Below are positions 56,152 to 64,000 of a stretch of 64,000 nt of DNA, in pieces. A program made the translations under genes and the position numbers. How positions within the stretch are numbered: position 1 is the stretch's first letter; every line of letters begins with the position of its first letter. Source of the DNA: Pristionchus mayeri (taxonomy: Eukaryota; Nematoda; Chromadorea; Rhabditida; Neodiplogasteridae); NCBI GenBank assembly GCA_036245805.1, contig BTRK01000004.1, positions 30,551,541-30,615,540 on the forward strand, written 5' to 3'. The notes beneath the pieces were generated by a model that had not been told where the DNA came from, ran no database searches, and saw only the letters and a program-made list of their open reading frames with translations.

Positions 56152-58651
56152 CAGATACCGTACCCAATTGATAGCACAGTACCCCCAGATACCGTATACC
56201 ACTACCGTAACCCACGATTATCGCGAACTAACTATATTTTTAAAAAGTCCTGGTACCGTGCCCAATCGATTATACAGTACCCAAGTAACTACCGTAACCC
56301 AGTTCCTTGGGTCAGATCCAGTTCCTTGGGTCAAACATTTTCCTAAAAATTCCAAATATTTTTCTAAAAATCCGAAATTGATCATAAGAGAGCATTCGCG
56401 ATAGAATCGACAACTTTGAGGCCTGCCGGGACGTAGGAATTCATATTTTTCTTTTTTCACGAAAACATAGTATTTAGTACTTCGAATCAAGCTATAGAAT
56501 AGCGTTGGCCGTTTTTCGATAAAAATTTTTTTTCAGCCACGGCATGGGCCTAAAGTGGGCGGAGCCTCGCTTTTTTCGAAACACATCAATCTTTGACGGC
56601 GATTTTCGACCTTTTCCAGTAAAGATATTGAAAAATAGTCAACATACAAATGAAAGAACATTGTTCGAGGAACATTTTTTCTTTCTTTACGGTTGTCAAA
56701 AAGTCGAATTTGTTTTCAGGAAATCAACTTTTGCGGATATTTCGAAAAATCGCTTAAAACCAAAAACGTAATGGGTTTTCATGCTTAATCAATTTGTCCT
56801 TATGGGTACTCTTTTCCGCCAAAAAATGAAGGCCATAAAGCTTTGCGCTGTAATTACGGTGTCGTTTAAGTAAAAACCGTCAATGGGGTCCTGTGTAGAC
56901 AGAACGATTCCCATATGCCAATAGTACTCATTTGCGTCCAAAATGAACAAAAACATTATAAAAACATGTTTCCACATGAGAACTACATAAGTTTCCCGTC
57001 CATTCGATCATAGACTCGGTTTGAAGAAATTTAGGACTTTTGTATGGAATTGCTCACGCGAGTCGGAATCAGGCTACCATTCAAGGTCAAACACATAAAT
57101 TAACGTGTAATTGATGTAATTGCAATTCCTGCAACGTGTTGTAAAGAATGGGCCACTTAAAATGCAATTGCATCTCTCTGAGAGCCGAAAATGCTGAAAT
57201 ACGACAATATGTGCAGAAATTATAAAATCGATACGTAAGTGGGATCAGGTTATAGAGAATTATGTGCTGAACATTTTATCTGTTGAAATTAAGATATTAT
57301 ATTTTCATTGAAGCGCGCTACAGAGCCTAGAAGTTGCTAGAATACGAAGGTGGAGGCGCGCGAGAGAGCAGTAAAAGGAGGAGAGGGAGAGGGAGGCCAG
57401 GCGTCGAGAGCGGCAAACCGTTAGAGCGCGCGCTCTCGGGGGATTCCAGCCTATCTCAGACCAACTTCCAGGCTCGGTAGCGCGCTTCTACGAATAGATA
57501 GACGCTTACTTTCAACAGATAAAATGTTCAGCACATAATTCTCTATAACCTGATCCCACTCACGTATCCATTTTATAATTTCTGCATATATTTTCGTGTT
57601 TCAGCATTTTTCGGCCCTCAGAAAGGTGCAATCGCATTTTAAGTGGTCCATTCTTTACAACACGTTGCAGGAATTGCAATTACATCAATTACACGTTAAT
57701 TTATGTGTTTGACCTTGAATGGTAGCCTGATTCCGACTCGCGTGAGCAATTCCAGGCAAAAGTCCTCAATTTCTTCAAATCGAGTCTATGATCGAATGGA
57801 CAGGAAACTTATGTAGTTCTCATGTGGAAACATGTTTTTATAATGTTTTTGTTCATTTTGGACGCAAATGAGTACTATTGGCATATGGGAATCGTTCTGT
57901 CTACACAGGACCCCAATGACGGTTTTTACTTAAACGACACCGTAATTACAGCGCAAAGCTTTATGACCTTCATTTTTTGGCGGAAAAGAGTACCCATAAG
58001 GACAAATTGATTAAGCATGAAAACCCACCACGTTTTTGGTTTTAAGCGATTTTTCGAAATTTCCGCAAAAGTTGATTTCCTGAAAAAAAATTCGACTTTT
58101 TGACAACCGTAAAGAAAGAAAAATGTTCCTCTAACAATGCTCTTTCATTTGTCTGTTGACCATTTTTCAATATCTTTACAGGAAAAGGTCGTAAATCGCC
58201 GTCAAAGATTGATGTTTTTCGAAAAAAGCGAGGTTCCGCCCACTTTAGGCTCATGACGTGGCTGAAAAAAATTTTTTATCGAAAAACGGCCAACGCTATT
58301 CGATAGAGCTTGATTCGAAGTACTAAATACTATGTTTTCGTGAGAAAATAAATATGTGAATTCCTACGTCTCGGTGCATGTCGAGTCTTTCCCGATTCCC
58401 CTCATAAAATGATTCTACAGTGATTAAAGATACAAAATGATACTGTAAAATTACTTTGTGCAGAATTTTAGATTTTTAGAAAAATGTTTGACCCAAGGAA
58501 CTGGGTTACGGTAGTTGCTTGGGTACTGTATAATCGATTGGCCACGGTACCAGGACTTTTTAAAAATAAAGTTAGTTTGCGATAATCGTGGGTTACGGTA
58601 GTGGTATACGGTATCTGGGGGTACTGTAATATCGATTGGGTACGGTACCTA
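56152..58651. repeat. 2.5 kb palindrome inside the element
   Basis: Arms about 56152-57370 and 57465-58651, inverted and closely similar: gataccgtacccaattgat at the left end mirrors the right end, and a 62-codon open stretch is read from both arms (56789-56977 minus, 57822-58010 plus). The centre near 57420 is GC-rich (gcgcgcgctctcggggg). Confidence 0.9.
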
Positions 58652-58730
58652 GTCTTGACCTACCATTGACCTACCAATTGATTTTTGACCATGACCCCTC
58701 TATTTGAGGGGGGAAGTGCTTAACCATGTA

Positions 58731-59980
58731 TTAGGTTGAACAGAAAGTCTTTATAAACTGTTTTGCTCGATCACTGCTCAGTGCACGAGACCTTTGGTGT
58801 TCCCTCGCCTCTAGTGAATAACTCATGACAAAGGGACTATGTGGTCAACAACTCCCCATTCCACGCCTTTCATTCTGCCACTAGTAAGACCACGATGTTT
58901 GTTCCCACGGCCTTGCACATCCGCAACGTTCTGTTATTCGTATTCCTCTCTCACACTACAATGAAGGAATAGGAACGTCCGTTGGCTGAAGTGTACGATT
59001 CATATGCCACTCACTACCAGACCATGCGCAATTGGTACCAACTCTTCGAGAAGGGGGACTTTTCCATGGATGATCATGACCGGTCTGGGAGGCCACCCGA
59101 GCTGGATTTGGATGCGCTACGGATCGTAGTGGAATTGGATCCTTCCCAAATACCCGCGACATGGCAGCCACACTTGGGGTATCGCAAAGCACCATCGTAA
59201 AATGATTGGTCTCCATTGGCAAGAAGAAGAAGCTAGGCCGTTTCATACCCCACAAATTGACCCAAGACCAGTTTGACCACCGTGTCGACGATTCCCTTTC
59301 TCTACTCACTCTTCACGCTGGAGATCGATGGTTGGACCGTCTCATAACAGGGGTCGAGAAGTGGGTCTGCTATGAGAATCACCATAGGAGGGCACAGTGG
59401 GTGGATGCCAATGAGACCCCACAGGACGTCGCAAAGCCTGACCTTCACCCTATGAAAATCTTGCTCTCTGCCTGGTGGGGGGTGGATGGCCCGATTTACT
59501 GGGAGCTCCTACCCGAGAAGCGGATAATTACTGAATATGTCTACACTAAACAACTACGGAATCTCAAGAAGAAATTCGCACAATCTGCCCTGAACGGCAA
59601 GAAAGTGTACTATCAACACGATAACGCCCGACCCCATGTTGCACGGCAGGTCAAGCAGGAGCTGTCCAAATAAGGCTGGATGGTTCTCCCTCATACACCG
59701 TATTCTCCTGACTTGGCCCCTTCGGATTATTGGTTGTTCTCGGATCTGACCCGTCATCTCGATCAGAGATCCTTCATTTCCCGTGGGGCGATCGAGGCCG
59801 CACTCAAGCAATATTTTGATTCGCGCCGAGATGGGTTCTATAAGGAGGGAATCCATAAGTTGCCTGAACGTTGGAGATTTGTCATAGATAACAATGGTGC
59901 ATACGTTTGATTTCGCTCTTGCGCTTTATTGTCAGAAGAAGGGAAATAAAAAGTTTATAAAGACTTTCTGTTCAACCTAA
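58731..59980 (+). mobile_element. mariner element, 1250 bp
   Basis: Perfect 29-base terminal inverted repeats beginning TTAGGTTGAACAGAAAGTC, TA on each side (58729-58730, 59981-59982). It is inserted in the right end of the foldback element. Confidence 0.93.
58961..59910 (+). pseudogene. mariner transposase, decayed
   Basis: A DD34D transposase of about 345 codons in the irritans/mellifera-type pattern. Seen: RNWYQLFEKGDFSMDDHD and DRSGRPPELD (N-terminal helix-turn-helix region), GRFIPHKLT (WVPHEL-type motif), YYQHDNARPHVARQV (second Asp), YSPDLAPSDYWLF (third Asp, 34 residues on), and the C-terminal VIDNNGAYV. Lesions: TAG after the first three codons (58973), a frame change and stop near 59200, TAA at 59671. 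The first catalytic position reads TGVEKW instead of TGDEKW. Even if read through, the active site lacks one Asp. Confidence 0.88.
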
Positions 59981-60248
59981 TATAGGGAGGGGGTCATGGG
60001 GGTCGCCGCCGGCGTGGGCAACTATGGTACTACTCCTAACCACGAAGACGACTGCTACGTATAACCCCTTCATGGACGAAGCGACTCGCACCAACGTCGC
60101 CATAACGCGAGCACGATCGGCACTCTTAGTACTCGGACACTACAGAGCACTCGCAGCCATTCCTCTCTGGAGACGGATCGTGGAATTCGCAAAGATGAAG
60201 AAGACCTACTACACCGAGATCGAGGCTTACACGGGTCTCAACATCTGA

Positions 60249-60700
60249 GGTATGAAAGATAGCGAACGGGGTCGTTCGACTTGGAAAAGTAGAGGTGTGA
60301 AGGTTACGGTAGATCAATAAATGAGCTAATAATCAATTCAGAATCTTTAAGTCATCATAACCGGTAAGGAACACAGTCCGAACGCACTTAGCGGACGGCA
60401 CTCTCACTTTCACGTAGACTCTAGTTCTCTATCTCTCTCTCACCTCTCTCATTGACTCACACTCTCTCTTCCTAGCTTCATCCTCTCTCTTATGACTCTA
60501 TTATCCCTTGCGTATCATTCCCTAGCTCATCACTTTCTACGTCTGCCATCTCCTCTGATCCCACGGTCTCTCGCATGCTGATCAGGCACTCTCTTAGTTT
60601 CCCCTGATCTCTCATTCTCTCTCACCCTCGCACATCTAGGACTCATGCACTCTCTAATATTCTATCTCTCTGGCACCTCTCTAATCACTGCACTATCTTA
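60249..60700. other. 3' flank of helicase and CT-rich tract
   Basis: aataaa at 60316 may be the helicase polyadenylation signal. 60420-60640 is CT-rich (ctctctct). No gene. Confidence 0.45.
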
Positions 60701-60734
60701 GCATGCTGATTGGTTGACCAATTAGAGTAGCCTC

Positions 60735-60830
60735 TAATAGCCCAGATATTAACTCCGCCCATTGCAGGAGAGGCTGCAATCTCCGCCCAGATCGATCGCA
60801 CTATAAAAGGTCGACGCCACGCCCTCTTCT
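60735..60830 (+). promoter_or_regulatory. core-promoter-like segment
   Basis: CTATAAAAGG at about 60801 is a strong TATA box, preceded by two CTCCGCCCA words (60752 and 60779). Such a canonical layout is unusual for this window. A transcript would run into the 61021 frame. It could belong to a retroelement LTR or a viral-type gene. Confidence 0.4.
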
Positions 60831-61020
60831 CCAGAAGCTCATGACCTCCGACCACCCTCTCACCCTTATCTTAATTGCCTAGTAGCCCCCTCTCATTGTT
60901 CCTCGTTGCCCCTCTCGTAACTTATTCGCTCGTCGCATAAACCTATTCCCTCTAATCGCGAGCTTGTTCGGGGACGCATCCCAAGGGAGCCTTCTGAAGA
61001 ACAGACACATTGCCCGTAGC

Positions 61021-61352
61021 ATGCATCCCATTTCTCTAGACCTTCTTCGAGATCCTCTAGTTAGTATGCAACTATTGTGCTCATCGATTCAGTGTACGCT
61101 TCCTAGACGCAAGTATTCGACTGAGGACCGGAAGGAATCGGCAAAATCGCTCATCTACACCCGTGTGGACCAGTATGCAGCAAATAGACACGCTGCAGCT
61201 TCTGCTGGTGTCGACCTCTAGGCTCCCAAGCCTAGGACACCTAGGACTAAGAGATTCTACAACCAAGTACCCCTAGTTAGAAAGAGGGATCGCATCGAAT
61301 CATCTTCTAGTGACGATAGAACTGACTCTCCCCAATCTGTCCGCCATATTAA
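61021..61352 (+). CDS. small basic, Ser-rich open frame, uncertain
   Basis: From ATG 61021 the frame has RRKYSTEDRKESAKSLIY and a stop (TAG) at 61219. The same frame goes on with PRTPRTKRFYNQVPLVRKR and ESSSSDDRTDSPQS until the MITE at 61353 cuts it. The composition suggests a nucleic-acid-binding or nuclear tail. Family unknown. It is downstream of the TATA-like promoter. The internal TAG and the MITE suggest a relic. Confidence 0.3.
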
Positions 61353-61579
61353 AGTTACCGGACGAGGACAAAATTGACCCCCTATTTCTTGTCCTCCATC
61401 GAATAGCCGATGGTTTAATTAGTTGAGAATGAATATACAAAAATGCTAAAAATCAATAATAGCCTCAAGGGAAAGCTGGAAATGATCAGCGTAATCCCGC
61501 GCTCTCTCACTTTTGCATACTCTCTCGTACAAGCGACAAGATCAGGGTCAGATCAGGGTTTCGTCCTCGTCCGGTAACT
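61353..61579 (-). mobile_element. TTAA MITE, copy C (227 bp)
   Basis: Inverted relative to copies A and B; TTAA at 61349-61352 and 61580-61583; ends AGTTACCGGACGAGGACAAA. Nearly identical in sequence to copy A. Confidence 0.88.
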
Positions 61580-61646
61580 TTAAGAGTGTTAAAGTAGAAC
61601 GAAAATTAGAAGTGTTAGGAAAAGTTGTTTCGTCAACCTGAAATTC

Positions 61647-61768
61647 GGACTAGTGATGACAAAACGGACACGGCAAGCCGGCTTGGATGAGCCTCCAAGC
61701 CGGCTACACCGTTGAAAAGCTGGCTTCAAGCCGGTCCGAAAAACCGTTTTGTCATCACTAATTCGGAC
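61647..61768. mobile_element. 120-base palindromic MITE, copy 1
   Basis: agtgatgacaaaacgga ... tccgttttgtcatcact type ends, with caagccggcttgga internal repeats. Confidence 0.8.
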
Positions 61769-61934
61769 CGTGCAATGTCGTGGAAAATGACACGAAGAAG
61801 ATAGAAACAAACAATCGAAGAAACGATTGAAACGAACAATTGACACGAAGAAGCGAACAATCGTGAACTGACGCCGATTACGGTACAAGTCCGACTATTC
61901 TATCTATAAATTTAGGGCTGTCAATCCTAGTTCT

Positions 61935-62065
61935 ACAGTAGTGATGAAAAAAACGGATTTTCAAGCCGGTTTGAAGCCGGCTTCAACACGGAATTTCAAC
62001 GGTGAAGCCGGCTTGGAGGCTCATCCAAACCTGCTTGCAGTGTCCGTTTTGTCATTTCTATTCTA
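61935..62065. mobile_element. 120-base palindromic MITE, copy 2
   Basis: Same family as 61647-61768: tagtgatgaaaaaaacgga at the left, tccgttttgtcatttcta at the right, caagccgg/ccggcttg words inside. Confidence 0.75.
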
Positions 62066-62919
62066 CAGTAATCCCCGTGTGGAATGATTCTTTCAGTTTT
62101 CGGGGGGGGGGGGGGGGAAGTTGAGTAAATGAAGGAAAATAGGCATTAGCATCGAATTCAGGCGAAGATTAAAGATCAACATATGAGAATTCGCAAATGA
62201 AGTGCGAAACACTAACAGATTCCGTGAGAAATTCAGGTACCCAAGAGGAGAAGAGTTAGAGCTTTTGTTTGACTTCTGCAGGTACGATGAGTAATGAGAG
62301 CAAAGTTCAAAATGCGACAGAATAACTTTCTCGGCTGATGGAAAATTCGATAACTTGAGAAATCGACTCTAACGAAGATCTATAAAGGAGGAGCAAACTC
62401 AAAATTCAATTTTTGAAGCTATCATATGCACGGCCTAGAGCTCCACAACGATAAGAAGCCCCGAAATTTTTACATTTATATATCCATTCCGAACCGAGTT
62501 ATAGCTGGTTGGCTGAGAGCCAGATCAGGGAAAGCTCAGGGAAGGGGGCGAGATAGCACGCGACTTGAAGAGAGTGCGTCACTAAGTGAAACGTATTCCA
62601 ACCGGGCGCGCGTCTGCATTTACTCCTCCTTTAATTCGTCTGAAAAGTGGTAGTGCTCGTTCGCCCGGAAAGGGCTGGAGCTATCGGAGGATAAGTCAGC
62701 AAATGGCAGGGCTTACACTGATCTTTGATCTTTCAGGATCACTTTGCACTTATCACCAACTCTTCCAATGTCACTATTGATTTCTAGGAGTTAGATTACA
62801 GCTATGCCACGAGGAACGCTTTTCAATGAGAACGGAAGATGCTCTTCTGACTCGACTCCTCTCTCTCAGCATTTCCTCATTCATTAAACCTTCCACTCCT
62901 TAGACTAGGTCCGCCATTC
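62066..62919. other. intergenic before the BTB gene
   Basis: A 17-base G-run at 62102. Otherwise unique sequence with no exon I can defend; should contain the BTB promoter. Confidence 0.4.
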
Positions 62920-64000
62920 ATGGATGCTAGCATGGAATCGTCTGAAGCAGGCTTTGAATGTTGCGGTATTTTAGTTTACTATTTTATTTTTTCTAAATAT
63001 GCAGTTCATTCGCTTCTTCAGGAGTTCGAATTTTCTTGCGAGGTCTCGAGTTGCCTGCATCCGTGCAAATCAAGCACTCCTTCGAGGTATCAAATGCTGG
63101 CTATGTTATAATTCTCGATGTTATCATTCTGAGCTGGAAGCAGAGTTTCTGAACGATGGTTGACAATTTAAGGTTCACAAGAAACTAGCGAGGATTCGCA
63201 ACGAAGAAAATGAGTCCGACGTTATCATTCGATCAGGAGACAACTGCCTTTATACACACAAGGTAAACATGACATCTGAGGAAAAGCGTGCCATGAATTT
63301 AAGCATCTAACCACATGACTGGCCTTACTCATAGTTCAAAATGCAAAACACATATTTTCAACGGAGGCAATTCCATATTCCAGGAAGTTCTGAGTGCTCG
63401 TATTCCCTTCTTCCACGGGCTGTTCAACGCAAACATGACTGAATGCGCAAATGGAGTGGTCGATCTTTCCTCAGCGTTCAGTGGTAAACAATTATTATAT
63501 AATGCAACACATATTACCTTGAATCTTTTAGATTATGTAGACATATCTTTCTCAATTTAGATACCGGATTCTCATCCCTGGAAAACCTTCTTCAATACGC
63601 CTACACTGGATGCCTCGCAATCTCTGAGTTGAATGTTCAGGACTTGATGATGGGTGCCTCTTTTCTCAGCATGGTAATTATCCCGTAAATCGGAGGGAGG
63701 GTTATTATCGGTCGGACGTACTGTGTCAATGATCACTGATCTTTATTAATCACATTTTGGTATCATGAGAATAGCTTACATAGCTGCATAGGAACTTAGC
63801 TGGATATCTCTCCATAAAATTTGTTATTGAATGCAGGATTCGATATTGGATGAGTGCGCTGAATTTATGAGAAGACGAATGACGATCGATAATGTCTTTC
63901 CTCTTCTCTTCTTCTGCAGAGACATCGGATACAAGAAGATACACAATTCCATCTTAAATTTCATTGATGTAAGTTGTAAAAATATATTACAAAAAATCTG
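62920..64000 (+). CDS. BTB-BACK (kelch-type) protein, N-terminal part
   Basis: Gene enters from an uncertain start and runs off the window. Secure exons: 63173-63262, 63384-63483, 63561-63673, 63837-63968, all in phase. They give the BTB fold in order: ENESDVIIRSGDNCLYTHK, EVLSARIPFFHGLFNANM, SSLENLLQYAYTGCLAISEL and VQDLMMGASFLSM, then the start of a BACK domain (DECAEFMRRRMTIDNVFPLL). Such proteins dimerise and often serve as substrate adaptors for cullin-3 ubiquitin ligases. Two upstream exons (62920-62965 and 63005-63086) look plausible but the second does not fit the phase of 63173, so the first exons or an extra exon are unresolved. Kelch repeats, if any, lie to the right. Confidence 0.8.

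Larger units (their letters stand above)
55336..60026. mobile_element. Mutator-like foldback element with 9-bp target duplication
   Basis: Left end ATAGTTGCCCAACACTGGCG and right end, inverted, CATAGTTGCCCACGCCGGCG. GTACTACTC is duplicated at 55327-55335 and 60027-60035. The subterminal block catgaccccctatacatgg ... cccccctcaaatag (55371-55421) recurs inverted at 58690-58728, continuing after the mariner at 59981. 9-base duplications and long inverted ends suit MULEs. No MuDR-type transposase is seen inside, so it is non-autonomous. Confidence 0.8.
52183..60248 (+). pseudogene. UPF1-like superfamily 1 helicase, interrupted by a transposon
   Basis: A multi-domain protein gene with no visible introns. 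52183-52727: N-terminal frames with shifts. 52727-53986: a 420-codon domain (e.g. PNTRYPLLYQVVRGDEKAK) unknown to me. After an in-frame TAG at 53987, the helicase core continues in the same frame: QSAYGSGKTLTLANLA (Walker A), NDESSQTPEP (motif II), FFGDRHQLQPY (motif III), a frame change near 55160, then VDSVQGKEFECVLL (motif V). At 55335/60027 a 4.7 kb element is inserted; beyond it come NVAITRARSALLVLG (motif VI) and the C-terminus, TGA at 60246. Removing the element and one copy of the 9-base duplication keeps the frame through motif V-VI. Related fragment at 37957-38490. One stop and several shifts make it a pseudogene, if not assembly errors. Confidence 0.78.

Overview
The window looks like nuclear DNA of a rhabditid nematode, probably Caenorhabditis or a near relative. 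Short introns (often 40-80 bases) end in TTTCAG-type acceptors, the words TACGGTA and TACAGTA are scattered everywhere, and several protein families are nematode-typical (chemoreceptor, F37C4.5-like DUF4139 protein, F54H12.2-like capsid protein). I assembled exons by hand from splice sites, reading phase and family motifs. Palindrome boundaries are good to a few tens of bases.

Left half (0-31 kb) is gene-bearing: a seven-transmembrane chemoreceptor on the minus strand (325-9405), an unrecognised ten-exon gene on the plus strand (11384-14074), and four minus-strand genes: a secreted EGF/cysteine-rich protein (15174-16117), glutathione S-transferase kappa (16461-18236), an NLS-bearing probable nuclear protein of unknown function (18954-23463) and a DUF4139 protein (24689 to about 30 kb). 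The chemoreceptor contains a 7.6 kb intron that holds inverted flanking repeats and same-strand exon relics of unrelated genes: an AGAP/centaurin-gamma PH region, a STAR-type KH exon, a CCT-eta chaperonin and one unknown.

Middle (31-51 kb) is mostly mobile DNA: a TTAA-flanked MITE family, palindromic elements carrying tRNA-like heads, a helicase fragment, and a decayed Maverick/Polinton with a protein-primed DNA polymerase B, a double-jelly-roll-type major capsid protein and a packaging ATPase piece. A complete four-exon NADAR-domain gene sits at the end of the same strand run. Next to it is an inverted, internally deleted Ty3/gypsy-type pol with a SINE between the two copies.

Right part (52-64 kb): a broken UPF1-like superfamily 1 helicase gene. 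It is split by a 4.7 kb Mutator-like foldback element with a 9-base target duplication, which is itself hit by a 1250-base mariner. Then come a TATA-bearing promoter-like stretch, MITEs and the start of a BTB-BACK gene running off the right edge.

Recurring themes are long inverted repeats, many inside introns (20.5, 23.0, 26.7, 27.9 kb) and others between genes (35.5, 40.0, 43.2, 48.6, 56.2 kb), nested insertions, and single-base frame breaks, several in homopolymers, that could be either decay or assembly error.
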